Positions 8,955 to 17,660 of a DNA stretch of 64,000 nucleotides are shown here, piece by piece. The position numbers and the translations under genes were made by a program. Positions within the stretch are counted from its first letter, which is position 1; the number at the start of each line of letters is the position of its first letter. The notes beneath the pieces are model-generated. The model was not told where the DNA came from. It made no database searches and saw nothing but the letters and a program-made list of their open reading frames with translations. The DNA is from Cognataquiflexum gelatinilyticum (GTDB lineage: Bacteria > Bacteroidota > Bacteroidia > Cytophagales > Cyclobacteriaceae): positions 62,001-126,000 of the forward strand of contig NZ_JANAEZ010000008.1 of the NCBI RefSeq assembly GCF_024813435.1, read 5' to 3'.

Positions 8955-11366
8955 TTATTTTCTGATAAGTGCCCCCACTTCTTTTTCAAAACTTTCAATA
9001 AGTCGGGACATGGCTTTGTCAATCACTTTGTCTGTAAGGGTCTGTTCATTGTCCTGAAGGTAAAAACTCAAGGCATAGGCTTTTTTCCCTGACTCGATTT
9101 TATCTCCCTGATAGACATCAAAGACTCCCACTTTCTGCAAAAGATTTCCTCCAGCTTTGTTGGCTACTTTTTTGATCTGGTCAAAAGTGACTTTTTTATC
9201 AATTACCAAAGACAGGTCTCTTCTAACTTCCGGGAATTTGGAAATTTCGCCGTACTTTTTCAAGCCTTTCGATTTTTTTGTTATCAAGTCCCAATTCAGG
9301 TCCGCAAAAAAGACCTCCTGCCTGACCTCAGCAAACTTTCCTATTTCTTCCTGAACCAAACCTATTATTCCTAATTCCTTTGTACCAAGATTGATTTGGA
9401 GGGCGTAGTCAAAAGGCGCTTCATGGACAATCTGAACCTCCGAATTGTCGATGCCCATTTTTTCTAAAATCAATTCAACAACAGCATAAATATCAGGAAA
9501 GGACACTGATTTGGAAGGTGCCAGCCAACTTTCAGCTGCCCTGTCTCCGGTCAGGTATATCGCCAATCTCTTTTCTTCACGATAACCTGATTCTTCTTTG
9601 AAATAAACAGTGCCGAATTCAAATAATTTCAGGTCTTTCTGTCTGCGGTTGATATTATGTGACATCACTTCCAATCCGGAAAACAACAAAGATTGTCTCA
9701 TCACACCTAGATCCTCACTGAGTTTGTTTAGGATTTCAACATTTTTGTTTACTTCCAAAAAGCCTGATTTTTCAGCGTAAATAGGTTTGGTCAGCGAATT
9801 GGTGATGATCTCAAAATAGCCCAATCCGGATAAAATTTCGCTGAGCCTATATTGCAGCTTGTTCAGGTCCTTTGCAGGATGTTCGGCAAGGTAATCCGCT
9901 TTCAGATTCTCGGACAAAGGAACATTGTCAAATCCATGGATTCGCAAGATCTCTTCGATGACATCCGCTTCTCTCGTCACATCTACCCTGTACGGCTTTA
10001 CCGAAACTGTGAATCCGGTCTCTGATTCTGAAAGTATCTTGATGTCAAGATTTTCCAAAGTGGTTTTGATCTCTTCCTTAGCGAGTTCTTTTCCTATCAA
10101 TCTCCTGATATTGGCATAAGTCACTTCAATAGAAAGATCAGAAACAGGATGTGGATAAAGGTCTATGATATCCGAAGAGATTTCTCCTCCGGCTATTTCT
10201 TTGATGAGCATTGCTGCTCTCTTCAACGCATACACAGGCATATTCGGATCTGTCCCTCTTTCAAAACGGAAAGAAGCGTCTGTCTTCAACCCATGAAACT
10301 GACTTCCTTTGCGGATAATATCAGGAGAGAAATACGCGGACTCCAAGAAAATAGTGGTAGTAGAATCAGATACACCCGATCCTTTTCCTCCAAAAACCCC
10401 GGCGATGCAAAGGCCTCCCTTTTGATCACAGATCATCAGTTCTTCGCCGGAAAGCTTTCTTTCCTTGTCATCCAAGGTGACAAAAGAAGTCTCTTTAGGC
10501 AATTTTTTTACAATGATTTTTCCACCTTCAATTTTGTCTGCATCAAAAGCGTGAAGCGGCTGACCCAAATCATGAAGGATAAAGTTGGTAATATCCACGA
10601 TATTATTGATCGGCTCGAGGTCCAAAGCCCTGAGGTAATTTTGAAGCCAATTGGGAGAAGGTCCCACTTGGATATTGGAAATCGTCAATCCGGAATATCT
10701 GGGGCAATCTATGGCGCTTTCTACTTCCACAGGAATTGACCTTTTGTTATTGTCAATTTTGAATTGATCGACAGAAGGAAGGCAGATTTCTCTTTTTAAC
10801 AAAGCTTTCAAATCTCTCGCCACACCTAAATGGGAGGCTGCATCTGCTCTGTTGGGAGTCAGCCCAATTTCCAAAACATGGTCACTGACTACTTCGAAAT
10901 ATTGTGAAGCAGGAGTTCCGTTTGGCAAATCCGTGTCCAACACCATAATTCCGGCATGGCTGTGACCGATACCGATCTCATCTTCCGCACAGATCATTCC
11001 TTGGGAAACTTCCCCACGGATTTTTGCTTTTTTGATTTCCAAAGGATCACCTGACACAGGATACAATACTGAACCTTCTTTTGCCACCACTACTTTCTGC
11101 CCTTTGGCAACATTGGGAGCTCCGCAAACAATGGGGACAATCTCTCCCCCTACGTCAACCGTGGTTAAACTCAGTTTGTCTGCATTAGGATGTCTCTCAC
11201 AGGTCAATACTTCACCGATCACTACACCTTCCAATCCTCCCCGGATGGATTCAAAACGCTCGATTCCTTCCACCTCCAACCCTGATCCTGTCAAGAGCGA
11301 TGCGATTTCTTTGGGTGAATGGTCTAAAGCAATAAAATCCTTTAATCTATTGATGGAAATTTTCAT
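8955..11366 (-). CDS. pheT: Phenylalanyl-tRNA synthetase beta subunit
   Basis: The 803 residues match the bacterial PheT length and domain order: an EMAP-like tRNA-binding domain (about 40-155, with PNADKLSLTTVDVG), the B3/B4 editing domain (with SHLGVARDLKALL at its start and QPLHAFDADKI), B5 (about 400-470), a catalytic-like core (about 480-690), and the C-terminal ferredoxin-fold anticodon-binding domain (KFPEVRRDLSLVIDK onward). With PheS, which is not in the window, it charges tRNA-Phe. A -7-like TAAATTTG lies on the minus strand at 11395-11402, 29 bases before the ATG. Confidence 0.97.
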   Translation of the reverse strand: MKISINRLKDFIALDHSPKEIASLLTGSGLEVEGIERFESIRGGLEGVVIGEVLTCERHPNADKLSLTTVDVGGEIVPIVCGAPNVAKGQKVVVAKEGSVLYPVSGDPLEIKKAKIRGEVSQGMICAEDEIGIGHSHAGIMVLDTDLPNGTPASQYFEVVSDHVLEIGLTPNRADAASHLGVARDLKALLKREICLPSVDQFKIDNNKRSIPVEVESAIDCPRYSGLTISNIQVGPSPNWLQNYLRALDLEPINNIVDITNFILHDLGQPLHAFDADKIEGGKIIVKKLPKETSFVTLDDKERKLSGEELMICDQKGGLCIAGVFGGKGSGVSDSTTTIFLESAYFSPDIIRKGSQFHGLKTDASFRFERGTDPNMPVYALKRAAMLIKEIAGGEISSDIIDLYPHPVSDLSIEVTYANIRRLIGKELAKEEIKTTLENLDIKILSESETGFTVSVKPYRVDVTREADVIEEILRIHGFDNVPLSENLKADYLAEHPAKDLNKLQYRLSEILSGLGYFEIITNSLTKPIYAEKSGFLEVNKNVEILNKLSEDLGVMRQSLLFSGLEVMSHNINRRQKDLKLFEFGTVYFKEESGYREEKRLAIYLTGDRAAESWLAPSKSVSFPDIYAVVELILEKMGIDNSEVQIVHEAPFDYALQINLGTKELGIIGLVQEEIGKFAEVRQEVFFADLNWDLITKKSKGLKKYGEISKFPEVRRDLSLVIDKKVTFDQIKKVANKAGGNLLQKVGVFDVYQGDKIESGKKAYALSFYLQDNEQTLTDKVIDKAMSRLIESFEKEVGALIRK

Positions 11367-11394
11367 GAATGCACGGTTATTTCAGAACAAGGCA

Positions 11395-11402
11395 CAAATT
11401 TA
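11395..11402 (-). promoter_or_regulatory. Candidate -7 element for pheT
   Basis: On the minus strand TAAATTTG matches TAnnTTTG just upstream of pheT. No -33 TTG is evident at 17-20 bases, so this is weak support. Confidence 0.4.
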
Positions 11403-11507
11403 AGAGAATTGGTGGAGGTGGGAAGGTAATGAATGAAAAATGTCAAATGATAAATGAACAAAGCCTTTTGGGAAAATTGACTTATGAACTTTACATCTAA
11501 TTATACT

Positions 11508-12128
11508 TCACTCTTTCTTATAATCTTTTTCACCCACCGGAATCGGGATTTGCAAAATATTTTCCTTGGGAGGTAGTGGACAGGCAAAATCCGGATTATA
11601 GGCACAATATGGGTTGTAGGCCAAATTGAAGTCAATGGTAATGCTGTTTTTTCCATCTTGGCGGAGATTGATATATCTTCCACCTCCATAGGTTTCTTCT
11701 CCACTTGTTTCGTCAGCAAAGGCAAGAAAAAAGTTGCGCTTGTCCGCTTCTTTCATGGACTGGAGCAAAAGCAATTTTTGTGGTTTGCCATTTAAGTCAA
11801 ATTCGGCAAAGGAATGTTTGAGGTACTTCTCCACCGATCCGTCTGTCATAGGAAGCTCGACCATCTTTTTTTCTTCCAATTCCACCATTTTTGCCCTTAC
11901 CTTATAGCTTGGATCAATGGTATAAAAATCAAGTTCTTTGAAGTCCTTTTTCTGCTCTTCAGTCAAAGGCGAATCAATATTGAACTTGATAAATTTGTAT
12001 TGCCTATCGCGTTCTTTTTCTATTTTCTCCAAATACACCTCGGGACTTTCCGTTCCGGTCATGGTATAGATTACAGCAAGTGCGACAACAGTCAATACGC
12101 CAATAATTAAAATATTTTTTGATTTCAT
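11508..12128 (-). CDS. DUF1684 domain protein, membrane anchored
   Basis: The 206-residue product begins with one hydrophobic segment (about 5-22), followed by a short charged region and a DUF1684 domain. The C-terminal signature is clear: GGGRYINL, then DFNLAYNPYCAYNPDFACP and PLPPKENILQIPI, with conserved Cys residues. DUF1684 proteins have no settled biochemical function; the anchored form should face the periplasm. It begins three bases after the radC stop, so the two are co-transcribed, though no functional link is known. Confidence 0.85.
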   Translation of the reverse strand: MKSKNILIIGVLTVVALAVIYTMTGTESPEVYLEKIEKERDRQYKFIKFNIDSPLTEEQKKDFKELDFYTIDPSYKVRAKMVELEEKKMVELPMTDGSVEKYLKHSFAEFDLNGKPQKLLLLQSMKEADKRNFFLAFADETSGEETYGGGRYINLRQDGKNSITIDFNLAYNPYCAYNPDFACPLPPKENILQIPIPVGEKDYKKE

Positions 12129-12131
12129 AAA

Positions 12132-12833
12132 CTACAAAATGCCTTCATCGGCGAAGCTAAAATAGGCAACATCTGTGAAAATCACATGGTCAATCACCTG
12201 CACTTCGAGATTTTCACCCACATGCTTGAGTTTTCCGGTCAAAACCCTGTCCTGTTCTGATGGCCTCAGGTTCCCCGATGGATGATTATGTACCAGTACA
12301 ATCGAACATGCCAATGAATCCAAAGCATATTTGAATATGATTTTGGGATCTGCCACGGTACCGTTTGTGCCACCGGAACTTATCAATTGTTTCTTTATCA
12401 AATGGTTGCTCCTATTCAGCAGCAATACATAGAAATGCTCCACAGTTTCGTCCATAAGCTCACGCCCCATCAGGTTAAAGACATCTTTGGAACCGTTTAT
12501 TTTTATTTTTTTTGGCTGATCGGTGATCTGTTTTCGTCTTCTTCCCAATTCCAATGCGCTGACGATGGAAATGGCTTTTGCTTCCCCAATACCCTTAAAT
12601 TTTTTGAGGTCCGGAATACTCATCTTGGCAAGCTCGCCCAAGTCATTGTTGACTGAAGAAAGAATATGTTTGGAAAGGTCCACTGCACTAAGTGACCTGG
12701 TACCCGAACCGATGAGGATCGCGATCAATTCCGCATCTGAAAGTGCTGATTTGCCTTTGAGGAGAAGTTTTTCTCTCGGTCTGTCCTCTTCTGCCAAAGC
12801 AGAAATTTTTATGGAATATTGATAGTCTTTCAT
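12132..12833 (-). CDS. radC: RadC family protein (JAB/MPN domain)
   Basis: The 233 residues have a helix-hairpin-helix motif (FKGIGEAKA, 79-87) and a JAB1/MPN metalloprotease-like domain with E132 and HNHPSGNLRPSEQD (182-195), the zinc-binding signature. RadC was once linked to DNA repair, but that assignment was withdrawn for E. coli and the role is unknown. Length is normal (~230). It is first in a two-gene transcript with the DUF1684 gene. Confidence 0.93.
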   Translation of the reverse strand: MKDYQYSIKISALAEEDRPREKLLLKGKSALSDAELIAILIGSGTRSLSAVDLSKHILSSVNNDLGELAKMSIPDLKKFKGIGEAKAISIVSALELGRRRKQITDQPKKIKINGSKDVFNLMGRELMDETVEHFYVLLLNRSNHLIKKQLISSGGTNGTVADPKIIFKYALDSLACSIVLVHNHPSGNLRPSEQDRVLTGKLKHVGENLEVQVIDHVIFTDVAYFSFADEGIL

Positions 12834-12979
12834 AAACAGATTTTAAAAAGAAATTTTTCCTTAGTTGGAAAATTATCCTGTTTTTAAAAGTACATAATGC
12901 CAAAAAACAATGAAAGTACGAGAGGCTTCCAAGGGGCATATTAAACGTTTAATTTTTTATTCAAAAAACCATGGAAACA

Positions 12980-13008
12980 AAAAAAGCCTTGGTGGAATCA
13001 CCAAGGCT
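12980..13008 (-). terminator. rpsT terminator
   Basis: AGCCTTGGTG pairs with CACCAAGGCT across a 4-base loop; the A run on the left becomes the U tract on the minus strand. It lies just after the rpsT stop. Confidence 0.88.
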
Positions 13009-13031
13009 ATTCTGATCTTAAAATTTCTTTG

Positions 13032-13286
13032 TTAGGCTAGAGCGTTGACAAACTTGGTCAATTTTGACTTTTTGTTGGCAGCGTTGTTTTTATGAATGAT
13101 ATTCTTTTTTGCAAGTTTATCGATCATAGAGGTAACTGTTTTCAAAAGCTCTTGCGCTTCCACTTTGTCAGTCGCAGACTTCAATCTCTTGATGAAAGTT
13201 CTTGTAGTCTTGTGCTGATATCTGTTTCTCAAACGCTTGGCTTCGTTTGCACGGATTCTTTTTAATGCCGATTTGTGATTTGCCAT
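13032..13286 (-). CDS. rpsT: 30S ribosomal protein S20
   Basis: The 84-residue, highly basic protein has the S20 pattern: MANHKSALKRIRANEAKRLRN start, central KTTRTFIKRL and C-terminal NIIHKNNAANKKSKL. It binds 16S rRNA in the body of the small subunit. It is a single-gene unit with its own promoter (13336-13365) and terminator (12980-13008). Confidence 0.98.
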   Translation of the reverse strand: MANHKSALKRIRANEAKRLRNRYQHKTTRTFIKRLKSATDKVEAQELLKTVTSMIDKLAKKNIIHKNNAANKKSKLTKFVNALA

Positions 13287-13335
13287 ATCCTTATTTACTT
13301 AATTTCTGTTAATACACCCTACCCTAAACGGAGTG

Positions 13336-13365
13336 CAAATGTAATTGATTAATTTTGAAACACAA
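13336..13365 (-). promoter_or_regulatory. rpsT promoter of Bacteroidota type
   Basis: On the minus strand a TTG (13365-13363) is followed after 19 bases by TACATTTG (13343-13336), matching both consensus elements and their spacing. Transcription would start near 13330, about 45 bases before the ATG. A second -7-like TACCTTTG lies further upstream at 13443-13436 without a partner. Confidence 0.65.
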
Positions 13366-13489
13366 AAGGATTTCCGAACTAAACCTTGTAAAGCCCAGAA
13401 ATCTGATAGATTTTTCAGATTCCGCCGTTATGTTGCAAAGGTAATACATTTTCATTTTACAGAAATGGAAATTATGATTATTTTTAAGA

Positions 13490-14503
13490 ATGCGTAAATT
13501 TTTGATCCTGAGTTTGATTTTTATTTTTTCAATTCCTGAACTTGGAGCTTGGGGATTTTTTGCCCATCGGAAAATCAACAGATTGGCGGTTTTTTCTCTT
13601 CCACCTGAAATGATCGGCTTTTTCAAAAGCAACATAGATTTCATTACCGAAAATGCCATCAACCCGGACAGAAGACGATATGCGGTCTTAGGGGAAGCAG
13701 AAAAGCACTTTTTGGATGCGGACGCTTACGGGGACAGTGCCATATATACCCTCCCAAGGTATTGGAATCAAGCATTGGAGATATTTACGGAAGAAGAGTT
13801 GCGTGCCCATGGCATCGGACCGTGGAATGCCTACCATACCAAAATCCAATTGACAGAGGCTTTCAAAAGAAAAGATATCAAAGCCATTCTGAGGCTTTCG
13901 GCGGACCTTGGACACTACATTGCCGACATCAATGTCCCTTTGCATACTACCAAAAACTATAATGGCCAACTGACCAACCAATATGGAATCCATGCATTTT
14001 GGGAAAGCAGGGTTCCTGAGTTGCTCTCAGATGATTTTGATTTTTTTGTGGGAAAAGCTGAATACTTGGAAAAACCACAACTTGAAGCTTGGGACGCAAT
14101 TATTGTGGCGCATCTTGCTTTGGATTCTGTATTGAATTTTGAGAAATCCTTGACCGAAAGCTTCTCGGAAGACAAAAAATACAGCTACGACGAAAGAGGA
14201 GGCATCAGCACCAAAGTCTATTCAAGGGATTTTACCATTGCTTACAATAACATGCTTTCAGGGCAAGTAGAAAGGCAGATGCGCCGGTCAGTTAAAATGA
14301 TCTCTGATTTTTGGTATACGGCTTGGATTGACGCCGGTCAGCCCGATCTGAATTCGCTCCTCAAAAATCCCATCGAATTGGAGGAGGAAAAATTGGAAAA
14401 CTCTAAGCCACTCAAAGTCCGTGACCATGAAGGAATGGCAAGCAATGAAAACCCTGAGGAATTGAGAAAATCATTTTACCGAAGTATGTGGAGGCTTGAA
14501 TAA
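13490..14503 (+). CDS. Secreted zinc-dependent phospholipase C / S1-P1 nuclease-fold protein
   Basis: The 337-residue product has a signal peptide ending ...ELGA, which would leave W21 at the mature N terminus. In Bacillus cereus phospholipase C and P1 nuclease the mature N-terminal Trp is itself a zinc ligand. The other ligands can be traced: H26 in GFFAH, H73 and D76 in EKHFLDAD, H142/D146/H152 in GHYIADINVPLH, H168 and E172 in HAFWESR. The 4-6-16-4 spacing parallels the H118/D122/H128/H142/E146 set of the Bacillus enzyme. Phosphodiester hydrolysis in the periplasm or outside the cell is likely; phospholipid versus nucleic acid substrate is open. It is transcribed alone, divergent from rpsT. 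Confidence 0.88.
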   Translation: MRKFLILSLIFIFSIPELGAWGFFAHRKINRLAVFSLPPEMIGFFKSNIDFITENAINPDRRRYAVLGEAEKHFLDADAYGDSAIYTLPRYWNQALEIFTEEELRAHGIGPWNAYHTKIQLTEAFKRKDIKAILRLSADLGHYIADINVPLHTTKNYNGQLTNQYGIHAFWESRVPELLSDDFDFFVGKAEYLEKPQLEAWDAIIVAHLALDSVLNFEKSLTESFSEDKKYSYDERGGISTKVYSRDFTIAYNNMLSGQVERQMRRSVKMISDFWYTAWIDAGQPDLNSLLKNPIELEEEKLENSKPLKVRDHEGMASNENPEELRKSFYRSMWRLE

Positions 14504-14523
14504 CTGAAATTGGTTTGGATTAA

Positions 14524-15849
14524 TCAAACCAATTCCTTTTTGGAAGAATTGAGGTAAAAGCGGATGGCTTCCCCCAATCTTTCAAAAGTCTGTCGAAATA
14601 CAGCTTCATCTTCCTCCAATAGAGTTACCCTAAAACCTCTCAGATCAGAGCAGAACGAACTGATAGGAACCACACAGATATTGGCAGATGCCAAAAGATA
14701 GTATACAAATCGCTTATCCAAAGGCATATTTTCCTCCTTTAGCCAGCCGTCCAACAAGTCCTGTAGCTTTGAATCCTCGATAGGAAGAAACTGTTTGGAA
14801 TCCAAGTATGTCTCATCGAAGACCACTGTATTGTAAAATGCCCCTTTTGTAGGATTGAATTTGATTCCGGGAATTTTCCCCAATATCTCTTCCATAATTC
14901 TGCTTCTTCTCCCTATTTTCTCATTCGCTTCCTGCCTGTATTCCACATATGCAGGATGACTCATGATTTTTGGAATGGATAACTGTGGAAGTATTGTCGA
15001 ACACACCTCTATCATTTTTGCATTTTCCAAAGTCTGGCAAAACTTTGCGAATTCTTTGGATGCATTCCTATTGTAAAATTCCATCCAACCACATCTCGAA
15101 CCCGGCCAAGGAAATTCCTTCGAAATCCCTTTCAAAGAAATACCCGGCAGATCACCGATTACTTCCGAGAGTGCTACGGCTTTCACGCCATTATAGGTGA
15201 TATTCTGATAGATTTCATCTGCAATCAACAGCAATTTGAATTCCTTGGCAATTTTGACAAAACCTTCCAAAACCTCTTTGGGATAAACCATTCCTGTAGG
15301 ATTGTCAGGATTGATGATCAAAATCCCAACGATGGAAGGATTGTACTTGACCTTGTTATATAGGTCCTCCATGTCCGGAAGCCATTGGTTATTGGGATCC
15401 AAAGTATAGGTAATAGGTGCTGTATTGGCATGCGCTGCTTCCGCCGAACTATGTGTGCTGTAGGCTGGTGAAGGCCCGATGATCCTGGCGGTCGGCGTCA
15501 GGAACTGATAGACTTTAGCGATGGCATCCCCTAGTCCGTTAAAAAATAAAATATCTTCAGCTGTGATCTGAGAGCCTCCTTTTTGGTTATTCAATCCCGC
15601 CAAAAACTTTCTAGTTTCTAGAACACCTTTGGAATCTGCATACCCATAAGTACTGTCTTGGCTTACAAGGTCAGACACTATTTCTTTCATCCAAGAGGGG
15701 ACGATATTATGTTTTTGGATAGGATCACCGATATTTTCCCATGTGATCTCATAACCCAAAGCTTCAACCTGACGGGCTTTTTTGACAATGCCCCTGATTT
15801 CATAATTCAATTCTTCGGCTCCCGGCCTCAATAACAATGTCCTCATCAT
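14524..15849 (-). CDS. Pyridoxal-phosphate aminotransferase, class I/II
   Basis: The ~441-residue protein has a fold-type I aminotransferase core: IINPDNPTGMVYPKEVLE, the LIADEIYQ cofactor-contact segment, and the Schiff-base lysine in KGISKEFPWPGSRCGW. The last motif and the substrate-arm region resemble alanine/aromatic-type transaminases, but the exact substrate cannot be called. I start at the first of two adjacent Met codons (MMRTLLLRPGAEEL). The upstream 11 residues of the open frame (FICFRFPKTS...) look non-coding. It converges on the phospholipase-like gene with a 20-base gap. Confidence 0.9.
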   Translation of the reverse strand: MMRTLLLRPGAEELNYEIRGIVKKARQVEALGYEITWENIGDPIQKHNIVPSWMKEIVSDLVSQDSTYGYADSKGVLETRKFLAGLNNQKGGSQITAEDILFFNGLGDAIAKVYQFLTPTARIIGPSPAYSTHSSAEAAHANTAPITYTLDPNNQWLPDMEDLYNKVKYNPSIVGILIINPDNPTGMVYPKEVLEGFVKIAKEFKLLLIADEIYQNITYNGVKAVALSEVIGDLPGISLKGISKEFPWPGSRCGWMEFYNRNASKEFAKFCQTLENAKMIEVCSTILPQLSIPKIMSHPAYVEYRQEANEKIGRRSRIMEEILGKIPGIKFNPTKGAFYNTVVFDETYLDSKQFLPIEDSKLQDLLDGWLKEENMPLDKRFVYYLLASANICVVPISSFCSDLRGFRVTLLEEDEAVFRQTFERLGEAIRFYLNSSKKELV

Positions 15850-16013
15850 GCTGGTTTTTGGAAATCGAAAACAAATAAACAAAAAACGAAATGAATGATT
15901 GCGGATTCAATAAAAAAGATACAACCTGATTGGAGTATTGCAAAAAAATCCATCTTGAATTTATACTGTCAGTTAAATCAAATTATTAAGACAAAAGGTG
16001 TTATTAGATTAAC

Positions 16014-16130
16014 TTACCCTTACTCTGTTACAAGAAATGAAAGAATTTACCCTTATTCTGTTACATAATAAATGAAAATTGCCCTTACTTTGTTACAATA
16101 AAACAAATATTTTACCCTTACTTTGTGTCA
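16014..16130 (+). repeat. Four 19-bp direct repeats at 32-33 bp spacing upstream of a DUF4143 ATPase
   Basis: Copies of TTRCCCTTAYTYTGTTACA start at 16014, 16047, 16079 and 16112 (the last ends GTGTCA). Spacers of 13-14 bases are AT-rich and unrelated. The period of 32-33 bp is close to three helical turns, so all copies face the same side of the DNA. The fourth copy ends 13 bases before the ATG, and its TTACTTTG core is close to a -7 element. They look like an operator array or recognition site for the adjacent protein. Confidence 0.85.
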
Positions 16131-16143
16131 TAATCCGATAAAT

Positions 16144-17499
16144 ATGAGCTTCAATAGGCAGATATTCAAACATTTAGAATATTGGAAAAATAACAAGCAA
16201 AGAAAACCCTTGATCATTCGCGGTGCAAGGCAGGTTGGAAAGACCACTTTGGTAAAAGATTTCGCAAAAACCTACCCAAATTCAATACTTCTAAATCTTG
16301 AAAAATTAGTAGATAAATCTTTTTTTGAAGATTTAAACGATGTAAAAAGTATCCAAGAAGCTCTTTTTCTAAGCAACAATATCAATGCTGCAAACTTAGG
16401 AAAGACACTTCTATTTTTGGATGAAATTCAGGAGTCTCCTAAAGCCATCCAATTACTCAGGTATTTTTATGAAGAAATGCCTGAACTCCATGTCATTGCA
16501 GCAGGATCTTTATTGGAGTTTGCCATGAAAGAAGTAAAAAGCTTTCCTGTTGGCAGGGTGGAATTCCTCTACCTTCATCCCATGAACTTTCCGGAATATC
16601 TTGAAGCGGTCGGTCATTCCGCCGCTTTGGAACAATTTTACCAAGTTCCAATTAAACCCTTTGCCCATAAAGTTTTGATGGAGCTATTTCATCGATATGC
16701 AATTATTGGAGGAATGCCTGAGATAATCAAAACCGAAATCCAAAAAACAAATCTTGCCAGTTTACCACAAATTTACGAAAGCATTTGGGGAACCTATAAA
16801 AACGATGTTGAGAAATATACTTCCAATAATACTGAGAGAAAGATCATCAAACATATCATGGATTTTGCGCCTTTGACAATGGATCAAAGGGTGAAATTTC
16901 AAGGTTTTGGAAATTCTACTTATAAATCAAGGGAAGTTGGTGAATGCTTCAGAATATTGGAAGATGCTAGATTATTGAGGCTGATTTATCCTACAACAGA
17001 TGTGGTTCCACCAATTCAGTATGATGTCAAAAAATCACCCAGAATCCAAATTTTGGATACCGGCCTTACCAACTACACAATTGGCATTCAAAGCCAACTT
17101 CTAGGAATGGATGATTTAAGCAATGCCTACAAAGGCGCCTTGGTTCCGCATTTGGTAACTCAGGAATTGATATCAATTCAATCCATTTCAGATAAAAAAC
17201 CAAACTTCTGGGTGCGCGAAAAGAATCAATCGAGTGCCGAAGTAGATCTGGTTTTTACCCACAAAAATAAAGTTATTCCTATTGAGATTAAGTCAGGTCC
17301 CACAGGATCACTGAGGTCTTTGCACCAATTTATCGACGCGAGCAACCATCCATTCGCTGTCAGGATTTATGGAGGAGAATTCAAAATCGAGGAAACCAAA
17401 ACCCCCGGAGGCAAACCATATTATTTGATGAATCTACCATACTATTTGGGAACTAGGATTAAAGAATTTATTGAGTGGTTTGTTCAAAGAAATGGTTAA
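16144..17499 (+). CDS. AAA ATPase with DUF4143 C-terminal domain
   Basis: From ATG 16144 the product is 451 residues. The N-terminal AAA_14 domain has Walker A GARQVGKTT (27-35) and Walker B LLFLDEIQES (D93, E94), followed by a sensor-like AAGSLLEF. The C-terminal DUF4143 part contains SAEVDLVF ... VIPIEIKSG, a D...ExK arrangement of the restriction-endonuclease-like fold. These widespread proteins (often in many copies per genome, varying between strains) have no established function. I prefer ATG 16144 to the in-frame TTG at 16123, because the latter lies inside the fourth repeat. No transposase or R-M gene adjoins; the gene is flanked by its repeats and a terminator, like a self-contained cassette. 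Confidence 0.9.
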   Translation: MSFNRQIFKHLEYWKNNKQRKPLIIRGARQVGKTTLVKDFAKTYPNSILLNLEKLVDKSFFEDLNDVKSIQEALFLSNNINAANLGKTLLFLDEIQESPKAIQLLRYFYEEMPELHVIAAGSLLEFAMKEVKSFPVGRVEFLYLHPMNFPEYLEAVGHSAALEQFYQVPIKPFAHKVLMELFHRYAIIGGMPEIIKTEIQKTNLASLPQIYESIWGTYKNDVEKYTSNNTERKIIKHIMDFAPLTMDQRVKFQGFGNSTYKSREVGECFRILEDARLLRLIYPTTDVVPPIQYDVKKSPRIQILDTGLTNYTIGIQSQLLGMDDLSNAYKGALVPHLVTQELISIQSISDKKPNFWVREKNQSSAEVDLVFTHKNKVIPIEIKSGPTGSLRSLHQFIDASNHPFAVRIYGGEFKIEETKTPGGKPYYLMNLPYYLGTRIKEFIEWFVQRNG

Positions 17500-17603
17500 A
17501 GAATCAAAAGCTTGTATTTTGAATACAAGATTTATATAAATAACTCATATTCAGTATTTTAATAAAATAAGAACCTGACTCGGAGTAAAATCATGCCATA
17601 AAA

Positions 17604-17637
17604 AAACCTCCAACCCGCTATCCCAGGTTGGAGGTTT
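17604..17637. terminator. Bidirectional terminator between DUF4143 gene and ettA
   Basis: AAACCTCCAACC pairs perfectly with GGTTGGAGGTTT across a 10-base loop, between two converging genes. A tract on the left serves ettA. Confidence 0.85.
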
Positions 17638-17660
17638 CAATATTATTTTAAGCTTAAATC

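Noticed and set aside
16014..16130. CRISPR array
   Set aside because: Only four copies, 19 bp repeats with 13-14 base spacers, no cas genes, and the array overlaps a gene promoter; far below normal spacer length.
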